Positions 44,544 to 53,694 of a stretch of 64,000 nt of DNA are shown here, one piece after another. The first letter of the stretch is position 1; the number at the start of each line of letters is the position of its first letter. Source of the DNA: Actinomadura sp. DC4 (GTDB lineage Bacteria; Actinomycetota; Actinomycetes; Streptosporangiales; Streptosporangiaceae); the NCBI RefSeq assembly GCF_030406325.1, contig NZ_JAUEQY010000001.1, positions 496,001 to 560,000 of the forward strand, given 5' to 3'. The notes under the pieces are model-generated. The model was not told the origin of the DNA and did not search any database. It was given only the letters and a program-made list of their open reading frames with translations. Position numbers and translations under genes: made by a program.

Positions 44544-46301
44544 TCACGCCGGGGAGTTCAGCAGGATGTTGAAGAGGTTCGCAGCGTTCGGGGTGCCCAG
44601 TCCGGTCGACAGGTCATAACCGGCGGTCGCCGGGTAGTACAGGTTGTTACCGGTGACCACGTCGTAGTACGGGGTGTTGGCGCCGCCCTGTCCGAAGACG
44701 TGGTAGAACGTGTCCGGACCGTACCAGAAGACGCGTGCGCGAGTCAGCAGGCCCTGGTTGATCAGCGACATTCCGGCCGCCCAGATCGGGGTAGCCGCGC
44801 TCGTGCCGCCGAAGCCGTGCCACTGGCCCCGGTAGAAGACCGGAAGTTCGATCGCCGCCGCCGACACGTCGGGCACCTGCCGGTATCCCGTCGTGTACTG
44901 GTTCGCGACGCCGGTTCCCGCCTGGTACAACGGCTTGGGGAAGACCTTGCTGACGCCGCCGCCGCTGCCCCACTGGTTCTCACATTTGGACAGGCTCGAA
45001 CGGTCCGACCAGACCTGCTCCTGCGCGCGCGTGCCGGCCGCGCCGAACTGCATCCGCGTGCCGCCGACCGCGACCGCCCACTGCGAGGTCGAGGGGAACG
45101 ACACGTCCAGCGGCCCGTACACGCGGTCCCCGTACGCGCCGCAGTCGCCGGTGGCCACGAAGACCGTCATCCGCTCGGCCTGCGTCAGGATGCGCAGGTT
45201 CTGGTCGACCGCCTGCATCGTGGCCTGCGACATGTAGCCCTCGGAGCCGCCGAGGCTGATGCTGACCGCGCTGCCCGGCCGCGGGGCGTTGACGTTGTCG
45301 TCGATGACGCGCTGCAGCGCGTTGTTGAACGCCGTCCACGAGTCCGACCCGGAGCCGGTGCTCAGCAGCGCCGGGTCCTCCTGGTAGTCGACGACGCGGA
45401 CGCCCGGTGCGAGACCGGCCAGCATCTCGATGTCGAGCGTCGCCTCGCCGCCCGGCGGGGGAGCGGTGGCGCCGAGGTTCACGTTGCTCAGCGCGATGTG
45501 GGACCCGGTGCAGGCGTTGTACGCCGCGATGTCGCGGGGGTCGTACCCGTCCATCTCGACGAGGTTGACCGTCATGTTCTCGCCGTGCCAGCCCTGCTGC
45601 CAGAGCTTGTCGTAGCCGTACGACTGGGCGATCTTCTGGTTCGTCGCCACGTGCGGCGCGAACTGCGGGCAGGCGCCGGCGCGCATGGCCGCGGTGGAGG
45701 CGAGCGGCGTCATGGGCGCGTGGTGGGAGGTCGGCGCCTGGCTGTAGCTGTCCAGGCCCGTGACGGACAGGATGTAGCCCGAGACCTGGGCCGGGACCAC
45801 CGGCATGTGGGCCGGGTCGGGCGTGAAGTAGGACCGCCCCCTGAGCGTGTGCGTCACGAACGAGGTCTTCAGGAGCTGCCCGGCCACGCCCGCCTTGACG
45901 TCGAAGGTCAGGCTCGTACGGGTCTTGCTGGGCTTGGCCTGGATGTGCGCGGTGGCGAAGTACTCATTGAGCTTCTTCAGCTCCTCGTCGCTGACGCCGA
46001 GCTTCTGCGCCAGGCCCTGTGCGCCCTGGCTCGGGCTCTTGCCGTGCCCGAGCTGCTTCCACGTGTCGTCGCTGATCTTGAGCGTCACCCCGACGTGCAG
46101 CGTCCGGTCCGCCGGGACCTTGCCGGTGATCGGCGCGCTCAGCGCCTCCTTGGGCAGCCCGAGGTTCAGCGGTGCGAACTTCAGCGACGACGCGCCGGAC
46201 GGTGATGATGACGGTTTGCTCGAATGTCCCGAACCCCCGCAGCCGCTCAGCACCGTGAGTGCGAGCAGGACGCGGAGAAAAGCGGTCCGGCGATTACGCA
46301 C
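44544..46301 (-). CDS. Sedolisin (S53) serine peptidase, lipoprotein
   Basis: 585 residues from GTG 46301 after GGGAGA. A lipoprotein signal (AFLRVLLALTVLSGC) is followed by a Ser/Pro-rich linker, a Pro-kumamolisin activation domain (about 60-200) and the S53 catalytic domain. The Glu and Asp of the triad lie in GGEATLDIEMLAGLAPGV (about 290-305), the oxyanion Asp in VATGDCGAYGD, the nucleophile Ser in FGGTSAATPIWAAG, and the calcium site in the tail GYDLSTGLGTPN. Sedolisins are acid-active endopeptidases; membrane anchoring by lipid is less common than secretion. No substrate partner is apparent. Confidence 0.92.
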   Translation of the reverse strand: MRNRRTAFLRVLLALTVLSGCGGSGHSSKPSSSPSGASSLKFAPLNLGLPKEALSAPITGKVPADRTLHVGVTLKISDDTWKQLGHGKSPSQGAQGLAQKLGVSDEELKKLNEYFATAHIQAKPSKTRTSLTFDVKAGVAGQLLKTSFVTHTLRGRSYFTPDPAHMPVVPAQVSGYILSVTGLDSYSQAPTSHHAPMTPLASTAAMRAGACPQFAPHVATNQKIAQSYGYDKLWQQGWHGENMTVNLVEMDGYDPRDIAAYNACTGSHIALSNVNLGATAPPPGGEATLDIEMLAGLAPGVRVVDYQEDPALLSTGSGSDSWTAFNNALQRVIDDNVNAPRPGSAVSISLGGSEGYMSQATMQAVDQNLRILTQAERMTVFVATGDCGAYGDRVYGPLDVSFPSTSQWAVAVGGTRMQFGAAGTRAQEQVWSDRSSLSKCENQWGSGGGVSKVFPKPLYQAGTGVANQYTTGYRQVPDVSAAAIELPVFYRGQWHGFGGTSAATPIWAAGMSLINQGLLTRARVFWYGPDTFYHVFGQGGANTPYYDVVTGNNLYYPATAGYDLSTGLGTPNAANLFNILLNSPA

Positions 46302-46618
46302 GGATCTCCCCTGTTCCCTGTCTGTGGTTCCGTCGCGCACGCCCGGCCGTCTGCTCGGGCGGGCACTCCCCGACGGTGCGCGTCGCCTGGAGAGCGGCCC
46401 TGCACCCCGCTACACCTGGTACGTACGCCCCGATACCTTGACAGAACGCCAAACGTGCAAGCAACACTTCGAAGAACGTAGAAACGGACTAAAGCTGTCA
46501 TGCACAGCTATGTCGTGAGACGCACGCCGAGGCGGTTCGGTGCCCGCTGTCTTGTGCGTGTTTTCGGGCCGCATGTACCGTAATTTCGGTTCTGACTTAT
46601 ATAGGTTTTGGGGGTGCC
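46302..46618. promoter_or_regulatory. Divergent control region between sedolisin and FAD oxidoreductase genes
   Basis: 317 bases without a gene, notably less GC-rich than its surroundings from about 46440 to 46612. A TTGACA hexamer at 46438-46443 on the plus strand and an AT stretch CTTATATAGG at 46597-46604, 15 bases before the FAD gene start, are candidate promoter elements, but the spacing to a matching partner hexamer is not ideal in either case. I see no operator-like palindrome. Confidence 0.4.
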
Positions 46619-48022
46619 GTGAGCTCCGCGTTCGTCAACGGCGAGGTGTCCTTCTGGTACCGCCAGTCCGGTCTGCCGGCCGTACGCGACCCCCTCCCGG
46701 GCGCGCGGGAGTACGACGTGTGCGTGGTCGGCGGCGGGTTCACCGGGCTGTGGACCGCCTACTACCTCAAGCGGGCCCGGCCGGAGCTGCGCGTCGCGGT
46801 GCTGGAGAAGGAGTTCGCCGGGTTCGGCGCGTCCGGGCGCAACGGCGGCTGGCTGACCGGGGAGCTGGCCGGCTCGGCGGCGCGATACGCCCGCGCCCAC
46901 GGCCGGGAGGCGGTCGTGGCACAGCAGCACGCGATGTTCGCCGCCGTCGACGAGGTCGTCCGGGTCGCCGCGGACGAGGGGATCGAGGCCGACATCGTCA
47001 AGTCCGGCGTCCTCAACGTCGCGACCAGCGTGGCCCAGAGGAGCCGCCTGCACGAGGAGCTGGCCGAGGCCCGCGAGTGGGGGTTCGCCGAGGCCGACCT
47101 GCGCCTGCTCGACCCCGGGGAGCGGGAGGAGCGGCTGCGGGTCACCGGCGCGATCGAGGCCACGTACAGCCCGCACTGCGCCCGTGTGCAGCCCGCGCGC
47201 CTCGTCCAGGGCCTGGCCGGTGCCGTCGCGGCGCTCGGCGTCGACGTCTTCGAGGCGACGACGGTCACCGCGATCCGCCCGCGGGCCGGCGGCCGGCCGG
47301 CCGAGGCGGTGACCGCGCGCGGGAACGTACGGGCGGAGTACGTCATCCGGGCGACCGAGGGCTTCACCGCGGGCCTGGCGGGTCAGCGGCGCCAGTGGCT
47401 GCCGATGAACAGCTCCATGATCGTCACCGAGCCGCTCGGCGAGGAGGTCTGGGAGAGCGTCGGGTGGGCGGGCCGGGAGCTGCTCGGCGACCACGCCCAT
47501 ACCTACATCTACGCCCAGCGCACCGCCGACGACCGGATCGCGATCGGCGGGCGCGGCGTGCCGTACCGGTTCGGCTCGGGCTGGGACCGGCGCGGCGCCA
47601 CGCAGCCCAAGACCGTCGCCGCGCTCCACCGGATGCTCGGCACGCTGTTCCCGGCCACCGCCGGGGCCTCGGTCGACCACGCGTGGTGCGGGGTGCTCGG
47701 CGTGCCGCGCGACTGGTGCTCGACCGCCCACGTCGACCACGAGACCGGCCTCGGCTGGGCCGGCGGCTACGTGGGCACGGGCGTCGCGACGACCAACCTG
47801 GCCGGCCGCACCCTCCGCGACCTGGTCCTCCGCGAGGACACCGAGCTGACCCGCCTGCCGTGGGTCGGGCGGCAGGTGCGCCCGTGGGAGCCCGAGCCGC
47901 TGCGGTGGATCGGCGTCCAGCTCATCTACGCGCTGTACCGTACGGCCGACCGGCGCGAGAGCTCCGGCCGGATCCGCACCTCCGGCTACGCCCGGCTCGC
48001 AGGCCTCATCTCGGGTCGCTGA
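46619..48022 (+). CDS. FAD-dependent amine oxidoreductase, PuuB-like
   Basis: 467 residues. The FAD-binding motif VCVVGGGFTGLWTAYYL (about 31-47) is followed by FGASGRNGGW, the typical region of DAO-family gamma-glutamylputrescine oxidase relatives, and a C-terminal segment GGYVGTGVATTNLAGR that binds the FAD ring end. N-terminus FWYRQSGLP is shared with PuuB proteins. It probably oxidises an amine or N-methyl amino acid in the cytosol. GTG 46619 is preceded by GGGGGTGCC. The gene's 3' end overlaps the convergent amidase end by 17 bases. Confidence 0.9.
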   Translation: MSSAFVNGEVSFWYRQSGLPAVRDPLPGAREYDVCVVGGGFTGLWTAYYLKRARPELRVAVLEKEFAGFGASGRNGGWLTGELAGSAARYARAHGREAVVAQQHAMFAAVDEVVRVAADEGIEADIVKSGVLNVATSVAQRSRLHEELAEAREWGFAEADLRLLDPGEREERLRVTGAIEATYSPHCARVQPARLVQGLAGAVAALGVDVFEATTVTAIRPRAGGRPAEAVTARGNVRAEYVIRATEGFTAGLAGQRRQWLPMNSSMIVTEPLGEEVWESVGWAGRELLGDHAHTYIYAQRTADDRIAIGGRGVPYRFGSGWDRRGATQPKTVAALHRMLGTLFPATAGASVDHAWCGVLGVPRDWCSTAHVDHETGLGWAGGYVGTGVATTNLAGRTLRDLVLREDTELTRLPWVGRQVRPWEPEPLRWIGVQLIYALYRTADRRESSGRIRTSGYARLAGLISGR

Positions 48023-49430
48023 ACGCGGGACGCCGCGTGGCGTACCCCGTGGCCTGCTCGAACGCGTACCCCGCCTGGAGCACGGCCAGGTCGGCGCGGT
48101 GCGGCCCGATGACGTGCAGCCCGACGGGCAGGCCGCCCCCGCTGAAACCGCCCGGCACCGACAGCGCCGGGCAGCCGGTCGCCGAGATGAGGTACGCCGA
48201 GCGCATCCAGTCGACGTAGGAGGTCATCGGCTCGCCGGCCACCTCGGCGGGGTACTCCAGGTCCGCGTCGAACGGCAGGACCTGGCAGACCGGCGCGAGG
48301 AGCAGGTCATAGCGCCCGAAGAACTCCCGTACGCGGTGGTAGAGGCGGGTGTGCAGCATCTCGGCCCGCCCCACGTCGGCGCCGGAGAGACGGCGGCCGT
48401 CCTCGACGTTGGCGACGACGGTGGCCTTGACCTTGTCGCGGTGGCGGTCCACGACGGCGCCGAGCCCGGTCTCGAACTGCCAGGCCCGCAGGACGCGGAA
48501 GACCTCGTCGGCGCCGGACAGGTCCGGGCAGGCCTCCTCGACCACGCAGCCGAGGTCGGCGAAGACCTTGACCGCGGGCTCGAGCGCGGCGACCACCTCC
48601 GGCTCGAACGGCACCGAGCCGTCCAGGCGTGGCGCCCACGCGACGCGCAGGCCGGCCAGGTCGCGCTCCAGCGGGACCGCGAACGCCGACCCGGGCGTCT
48701 CCAGCGCGATCGGCGAGCGCGGGTCGGGCCCGGCGAGCACCGACAGGAGCAGGGCCACGTCGGAGACCTCCCGCGCCATCGGCCCCTGGACGCCCATCGT
48801 GCCCCAGGCCGTCTCCTCCGGCCAGCTCGGCACCCGGCCCGGCGAGGGCCGCATGCCCACGACGTTGCAGAACGAGGCGGGGTTGCGCAGGGAGCCGCCC
48901 ATGTCGCTGCCGTCGGCGATCGGCTGCAGGCCGGCGGCGAGGGCGGCCGCCGCCCCGCCGCTGCTGCCGCCCGCCGACCGCGAGAGGTCGTACGGGTTGC
49001 GGGTGGTCCCGAAGATCGGGTTGAAGGTGTGCGAGCCGGCGGCGAACTCGGGCACGTTGGTCTTTCCGAGCATCACCGTGCCGGCGGCGCGCATCCGCTC
49101 GATGATCAGCTCGTCCCGTACGGGCACGTGGTCGGCCAGCAGGGGGGAACCGGAGGTCGTACGGACGCCGGCGGTCTCGTGCGTGTCCTTGTGCGCGACC
49201 GGCAGGCCGAGCAGCGGCGGCGGCTCGGCCCCGGAGGCCAGCAGCGCGTCCGCGGCGCCGGCCTCCTCAAGCGCGCGCTCGACGGTGTGCGTGACGATCG
49301 CGTTGATCTTCGGGTTGACCGCCTCGATCCGCGCCAGATGCGCCTCCGCGACCTCGCGCGCCGACACCTCCCGCTCGCGGATCCGGCGGGCCAGCTCACG
49401 TGCGCTCAGGTAGCAGATCTCATCCGCCAA
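48006..49430 (-). CDS. Amidase (amidase signature family)
   Basis: 474 residues. The catalytic triad is visible: Lys in PVAHKDTHE (about 79), cis-Ser in the AGGSSGGAAAALAAG loop and the nucleophile Ser in GSDMGGSLRNPA, matching the amidase signature. It hydrolyses an aliphatic or aryl amide; paired with the convergent PuuB-like oxidase, a role in amine/amide catabolism is possible. TTG 49430 (LADEICYL) is the start because no other in-frame start precedes the conserved N-terminal helix YLSARELARRIRERE; ribosome site weak. Confidence 0.9.
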   Translation of the reverse strand: MADEICYLSARELARRIREREVSAREVAEAHLARIEAVNPKINAIVTHTVERALEEAGAADALLASGAEPPPLLGLPVAHKDTHETAGVRTTSGSPLLADHVPVRDELIIERMRAAGTVMLGKTNVPEFAAGSHTFNPIFGTTRNPYDLSRSAGGSSGGAAAALAAGLQPIADGSDMGGSLRNPASFCNVVGMRPSPGRVPSWPEETAWGTMGVQGPMAREVSDVALLLSVLAGPDPRSPIALETPGSAFAVPLERDLAGLRVAWAPRLDGSVPFEPEVVAALEPAVKVFADLGCVVEEACPDLSGADEVFRVLRAWQFETGLGAVVDRHRDKVKATVVANVEDGRRLSGADVGRAEMLHTRLYHRVREFFGRYDLLLAPVCQVLPFDADLEYPAEVAGEPMTSYVDWMRSAYLISATGCPALSVPGGFSGGGLPVGLHVIGPHRADLAVLQAGYAFEQATGYATRRPAFSDPR

Positions 49431-50059
49431 CGGGTGTCCTCCGAGGTCGCGTCTTCGCTGTCACCCCCATCTTTGGTACGAACCGGGCGCCTTGTCCAGA
49501 TGGCGTCCGGGTCGGTCCGGGGGGATCGCGGGGCGTGGCGTCCGGGTCGGTCTCGGCGGCGTAGTGGCCGGTGGGGACGGTTCGGTGGTCGCCGCGGGGG
49601 CGGAGCGCGTCGTCCCCTATGCGAGGGCGATGATCCCGCCGCCGGCGCCGTGAGGGCGACGGTGAGCCGGACGCCGGCCGGTACCGCCGCCACCCGGCCC
49701 GCCGGGCCGGCGACGTCCTCCTGCTCGTGGTGGATCTGCAGGGCGAGTACTGCGCTGTTGCCTGCGGCGATCACCGCCCCGACGACCTCGGTCCCGGAGC
49801 GGGCCGCCACGTACGGGGCGACTCTGATGCCCTGGCCCTCGCGCGAGCATGATCCCTCCGCGACGTCGTCAGGTGCACCGTCCGCATGATCACCGCGAGA
49901 TGCCGAGGGGCGTAAGCGCGTCCCGGGAATCCGTGCCGTCAGGCGTCACCGGTCAGGACAGGGAAGAACTCGGCCTTCGCGCCAGGGCGTCCCGGAGCCG
50001 GGCACAGATCACCCTGCTCACCTGCGCGCGCCCGCCGGGCCGTGAGCGGACGGTCGGGC
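49431..50059. other. Long intergenic stretch with a decayed coding-like segment and a 17-base direct repeat
   Basis: 629 bases with no confident gene. On the minus strand from about 49890 to 49660 the frame reads like protein (RVAPYVAARSGTEVVGAVIA then LALQIHHEQEDVAG and AAVPAGVRLTVAL), with no start codon well placed for it; beyond 49650 the frame turns into low-complexity Arg/Pro. A perfect 17-base repeat TGGCGTCCGGGTCGGTC occurs at 49501-49517 and 49536-49552. I read the area as the remnant of a lost gene, family not recognised. Confidence 0.4.
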
Positions 50060-50332
50060 TTAGTGGTCGACCAGCCTCACGTGTTCGTGGGTGACGGCCT
50101 CGATGTCGACGGCGGCCGTGTCGAGCAGGCGGTGGGCCAGGTCGGACAGGGCCCGGGCGGTCGCGAGTTCCGCGCCGATCTCCGGGACGTCCCAGTCGGT
50201 CGGGTTGCAACGGGCCTGGCCGCGGCCGTGCAGGACCTCGGAATCGCGGGTGGTCAAACGGGCCTCGGCGTGTGTCTCGCCCTCGTGTTCGCTGAGATAG
50301 ACGTCGACCGACCAGCGGTCGGTGGTGTTCAT
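50060..50332 (-). CDS. DUF1876 protein (dsRBD-like fold)
   Basis: 90 residues. WSVDVYLSEHEGETHAEARLTT, DVPEIGAELATARALSDLAHRLLDTAAVDIEAVT are the DUF1876 signature; these small actinobacterial proteins have a double-stranded-RNA-binding-domain-like fold and are found abundantly, often multiple per genome, with no established role. ATG 50332 follows GGAGGA. Stop TAA. Single gene between the decayed region and DUF2786 gene; the two are on the same strand 82 bases apart. Confidence 0.9.
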   Translation of the reverse strand: MNTTDRWSVDVYLSEHEGETHAEARLTTRDSEVLHGRGQARCNPTDWDVPEIGAELATARALSDLAHRLLDTAAVDIEAVTHEHVRLVDH

Positions 50333-50414
50333 GGATTCCTCCGCGTTTACGGTGCCTTCTACCATCGAGGCTCGCCGTACATCGGCGCGCGGGGCAGGGC
50401 CGAAAGTCCCCTCA

Positions 50415-51185
50415 TCACTCCCGCGGCGAGCCGAGGGCGGGCCGGGAGCCCGCCACGTTGCCCGAGCCGAGGTCGGCGAAGCGGCCCGCGTCGCGGCCCG
50501 CCGTGAAGCCGTCATGCCGCAGGCGCTGCTCGCGGGCGCGGCCCAGCACCGGGAAGCGCGCCTCGAACTCCGTCCGCACGCGTTCGTCGTCGCGGGCGAG
50601 AACCAGCGCGGTCGACTCGGCGGCCTCGTCGCCGCGCATCCGGCCCCGCGCCGCCTCGATACGCTCGGCGACCCGGTCTCCATAGCCCACCAGGAACGCC
50701 TTGAGGTAGCCGTTGCGCCACCGGGTGCGGTCGGCCTTGCGGCGGAACAACTCCTCAGGGAAGTCCTGCATGTGCGTGTCGGCGGCGCGGGAGCCGGCAC
50801 CGTCCATCTGCAGCGTCAGCGACGGCAGCAGCAGCGTCAGCGCGTCGCGCGCCGACTCGGTCGCGACCACCAGCAGCGCGATGTCCTGCCGGTAGGTGCC
50901 GTTGCCGCGCAGCGCGCACGCGCCGCCGTACGCCCGTACGACCGCGGTCAGGCCTGAGGAGCGCGCGCGGGCGTGGCCGTCGCCGCCCGCGACGGCGTGC
51001 TCCCAGTAGACGACCGGCTCCGGGCCTTCGCCGCGGCGGGCGCGCAGGGCGGCCTCGTCGATGGCGTGGCGCATCATCAGCTCCGCGGCCTTGGCCGCGC
51101 ATGCCTGCGCCTCGGCCTCCGGCGTCTCCGGGTGCTCGGCACGGGAAAGCAGCGCGCGGACCCTGCCCTCGTGGTCGATCGTCAT
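50415..51185 (-). CDS. DUF2786 domain protein
   Basis: 256 residues. The N-terminal DUF2786 motif VRALLSRAEHPETPEAEAQA then ELMMRHAID (about 8-45) is followed by a less conserved region with GYGDRVAERIE and LVLARDDERVRTEFE, charged toward the C-terminus. The family is found in actinobacteria and phages, function unknown; some members lie near DNA or defence genes. ATG 51185 precedes the motif directly. It is probably co-transcribed with the following DUF1876 gene. Confidence 0.86.
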   Translation of the reverse strand: MTIDHEGRVRALLSRAEHPETPEAEAQACAAKAAELMMRHAIDEAALRARRGEGPEPVVYWEHAVAGGDGHARARSSGLTAVVRAYGGACALRGNGTYRQDIALLVVATESARDALTLLLPSLTLQMDGAGSRAADTHMQDFPEELFRRKADRTRWRNGYLKAFLVGYGDRVAERIEAARGRMRGDEAAESTALVLARDDERVRTEFEARFPVLGRAREQRLRHDGFTAGRDAGRFADLGSGNVAGSRPALGSPRE

Positions 51186-51361
51186 GACGACGGAGCGTAA
51201 TCGCAGGCACCGACAAATGAAGGCAAGCGCAATAGCCGTACAAAACCGCCGGACACCCATTCATCATGGCGTATCCCGGAATACAGAGAGAAGTACTCCG
51301 ATCTTCGCGTACCGTTGGCCCGGTCCTCGCGCCGCCGACCATCCGGGGAGCCCTTCGGCCC

Positions 51362-51994
51362 ATGGAAGCACCGCACCGGTTCGAGATCCCGCGGCTGACC
51401 CACCTGGCGCTGCACGCGCTGCCCCGGGTCTTCGAAGGAATGATCGCGCCAGTGGTCGTCTTCTACGCCGGGCTCGTCCTCCTCGGCCTGAACGGCGCGC
51501 TCGTCACCGCGGTCGCCTGGGTCTACGGCGGCATCCTCATCCGCGTCGTGCGCCGCCGCCCGGTGCCCGGCACCCTCCTGCTCGCGGCGCTCGGCGTGAC
51601 CGCGCGGGCCGCGATGGCCGCCGTGACCGGCAGCGCCGTCGTGTACTTCCTCCAGCCCACGCTCGGCACCCTCATGGTCGCCATGGCCTTCCTGGCCTCG
51701 GTCCCGCTGCGCCGCCCGCTCGCCGCCAAGGTCGCCACCGACCTGGTGCCGCTGCCCGCCGGGTTCCTCGCCAACGAGCGCGTCCACCGGTTCTTCCTGC
51801 GCATGTCGCTGCTCTGGTCGCTGGTCTTCACGCTCAACACCGCGCTCAGCGTCTGGCTGCTCTTCCGTCACTCGATCGCCGCCTATCTGTGGATTCGCAC
51901 GCCCGCCGTGGCGCTCCTCGGAGCGACCGCCGTCGTCATCTCGGTCTGGGGCTTCAAACGCTGCGTACGAGGCGTCACGGTCGCGAGTACCTGA
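51362..51994 (+). CDS. Membrane protein resembling the VC0807 family
   Basis: 210 residues with five or six hydrophobic segments (MIAPVVVFYAGLVLLGLNGA; VTAVAWVYGGILI; GTLLLAALGVTARA; VVYFLQPTLGTLMVAMAFLA; WSLVFTLNTALSVWLLF; VALLGATAVVISVW). The pattern with FLQPTLGTL, FLASVPL and RMSLLWSLV resembles the VC0807/intracellular septation protein A-like membrane family of unknown function. ATG 51362 is chosen; an in-frame ATG at 51266 would add 32 poorly conserved residues. Transcribed divergently from the DUF2786 gene. Confidence 0.75.
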   Translation: MEAPHRFEIPRLTHLALHALPRVFEGMIAPVVVFYAGLVLLGLNGALVTAVAWVYGGILIRVVRRRPVPGTLLLAALGVTARAAMAAVTGSAVVYFLQPTLGTLMVAMAFLASVPLRRPLAAKVATDLVPLPAGFLANERVHRFFLRMSLLWSLVFTLNTALSVWLLFRHSIAAYLWIRTPAVALLGATAVVISVWGFKRCVRGVTVAST

Positions 51995-52050
51995 GCCAAG
52001 AGCGGGCAAAGAGCGAACAAAGATGGGTCGGAATGCGTCTAGCTCTATGA

Positions 52051-52063
52051 GGGTGTTACACCC
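52051..52063. promoter_or_regulatory. Palindrome upstream of the L,D-transpeptidase gene
   Basis: GGGTGTTACACCC is a perfect 13-base palindrome with central T, 43 bases before the transpeptidase start. It is flanked by CTAG 52039-52042 and another CTAG at 52078-52081. It could be an operator or a cyclic-ligand-regulator site; no matching copy was found elsewhere by eye. Confidence 0.35.
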
Positions 52064-52105
52064 CAAGGCCGTGCAAGCTAGGGCCCACTGGAGGGCCTGC
52101 GGGAT

Positions 52106-53257
52106 ATGAGGATTTCTGTGCTGATCAGGGGAGCGATCGCTGCGGCGGTGCTCATGACCGCGGGCTGCGGCGTGGTCGGCGGCGGTTCGTCGCACCCCGC
52201 CAAGGTCTCGATCACTCCCGCCAACGGCGCCGCGGAGAGCCGCCCGGAGCTCCCGATCGTCGTCAAGGCCGACACCGGCAAGCTCGGCGCGGTCACCGTC
52301 CAGGGCGGCGGGGCCACGGTCGCCGGCGCCTTCGACCAGGCGCACCGCCAGTGGAAGTCGAACCGTACGCTCCGGCCCGCCACGAAGTACACCGTCACCG
52401 CGACGGCCAGCCTCGGCGGCAGGACGTCGACGACGACCAGCGCGTTCCAGACGCTCACGCCCAAGCGGACGTTCGAGATCGCCGACATCACCCCGATGCC
52501 CGGCGAGACGATCGGCGTCGGCATGCCGCTCATCGTCAAGTTCAGCAAGCCGGTCTACAACCAGGCCGACGTCGAGCGCGCGATGCGCGTCACCTCCGAG
52601 AAGCCCGTCGAGGGCGCGTGGCACTGGTTCGGGCGGCAGCAGGCGATCTACCGCACCAAGACCTACTGGCAGCCCCACCAGGCCGTTCACCTGACCGCCG
52701 ACCTCGCCGGCGTACGCGGCGCCCAGGACACCTACGCCACCAAGGACTACAGCCGCTCCTTCACGGTCGGCGACTCCCACATCAGCGACGTCGACGTCAA
52801 GGCTCACCGCATGACCGTGCAGGTCGACGGCAAGACGGTGAAGACGACGCCGATCAGCGCGGGCAAGGGCGGCCAGCGCAAATACACCACCACGAACGGC
52901 GTCCACGCGGTCATGGGCAAACAGAGCCCGGTCACGATGACCTCCGGCTGGGAGGGCGTGACGAGCAAGAGCGACCCGAACTACTACAGCCTGACCGTCT
53001 ACCAGGCCGTGCAGATCTCCTCCAGCGGGGAGTACGTCCACTCCGCTCCCTGGTCCGTCGGCTCCCAGGGCCGCGCGAACGTCAGCCACGGCTGCGTGAA
53101 CGCGCCGCCCTCCTTCGCCAAGTGGTTCTACGCCCTGTCGCGCCGCGGAGACATCGTCAAGGTCAGCGGCACCGACCGCGAGCTGGAGCCGGACAACGGC
53201 TTCGGCTATTGGCAGCTCTCCTGGACCGACTGGCTGAAGGGCAGCGCCCTGCACTGA
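52106..53257 (+). CDS. L,D-transpeptidase lipoprotein (YkuD) with Ig-like domains
   Basis: 383 residues. A lipoprotein signal (VLMTAGCG, Cys about 22), two Ig-like segments (about 30-230) and a YkuD catalytic domain with HSAPWSVGSQGRANVSHGCV (about 311-332), carrying His and the nucleophile Cys of the SHGC motif. L,D-transpeptidases make 3-3 cross-links in peptidoglycan, outside the membrane. The Ig-like module architecture matches LdtB-type mycobacterial enzymes. ATG 52106. A 13-base palindrome lies upstream. Confidence 0.95.
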   Translation: MRISVLIRGAIAAAVLMTAGCGVVGGGSSHPAKVSITPANGAAESRPELPIVVKADTGKLGAVTVQGGGATVAGAFDQAHRQWKSNRTLRPATKYTVTATASLGGRTSTTTSAFQTLTPKRTFEIADITPMPGETIGVGMPLIVKFSKPVYNQADVERAMRVTSEKPVEGAWHWFGRQQAIYRTKTYWQPHQAVHLTADLAGVRGAQDTYATKDYSRSFTVGDSHISDVDVKAHRMTVQVDGKTVKTTPISAGKGGQRKYTTTNGVHAVMGKQSPVTMTSGWEGVTSKSDPNYYSLTVYQAVQISSSGEYVHSAPWSVGSQGRANVSHGCVNAPPSFAKWFYALSRRGDIVKVSGTDRELEPDNGFGYWQLSWTDWLKGSALH

Positions 53258-53310
53258 CAACGCTGGACGCGCCGCCCCGCCGCGGTGCCCGAGATGAGAC
53301 CGCTGGCAGG

Positions 53311-53694
53311 ATGGATCATGTGCTTGACGTCGTTGGATGGGTGCACGAGTCGGACGGACGGCTCCTGGCCGTGCGCGCTCGCGCCCGCGACCGGCTCTAC
53401 CTGCCGGGAGGAAAGCGCGAGCCGGGCGAGGACGACTGGACCGCACTCTCCCGCGAGGTGTTCGAGGAGCTCGGCGTACGGCTCGACCGGCCGAGCTTCC
53501 GCGGCATCGGCGTGGTCGAGGCGCCGGCACACGATCAGCCGCCGGGGACACGCGTACGTATGGCCTGCTACACCGCCGACTATCACGGCGACCTGACCGC
53601 GACTGGGGAGATCGACGAGTGGATGTTCGTAGGACCGGCCGAGCGCCATCGGCTCGCGCCGGCCGTACAGGCCGCGCTGGAGCTGACAAGGTGA
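53311..53694 (+). CDS. NUDIX hydrolase
   Basis: 127 residues. The Nudix box GGKREPGE then REVFEELGVRL (about 34-60) is intact, with GxxxxxE and REVFEELG catalytic Glu residues. It hydrolyses a nucleoside diphosphate-linked molecule; the size fits MutT/ADP-ribose-type housekeeping enzymes. ATG 53311 follows GGCAGG. Its last bases overlap the glycosyltransferase start by 4 bases (GTGA), so the two are co-translated, suggesting a nucleotide-sugar-linked role. Confidence 0.9.
   Translation: MDHVLDVVGWVHESDGRLLAVRARARDRLYLPGGKREPGEDDWTALSREVFEELGVRLDRPSFRGIGVVEAPAHDQPPGTRVRMACYTADYHGDLTATGEIDEWMFVGPAERHRLAPAVQAALELTR

Noticed and set aside
46438-46461. TTGACA as a standard -35 promoter of the FAD oxidoreductase
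   Set aside because: No convincing -10 at 16-19 bases and the gene starts 160 bases away; kept only as a note in the control region.
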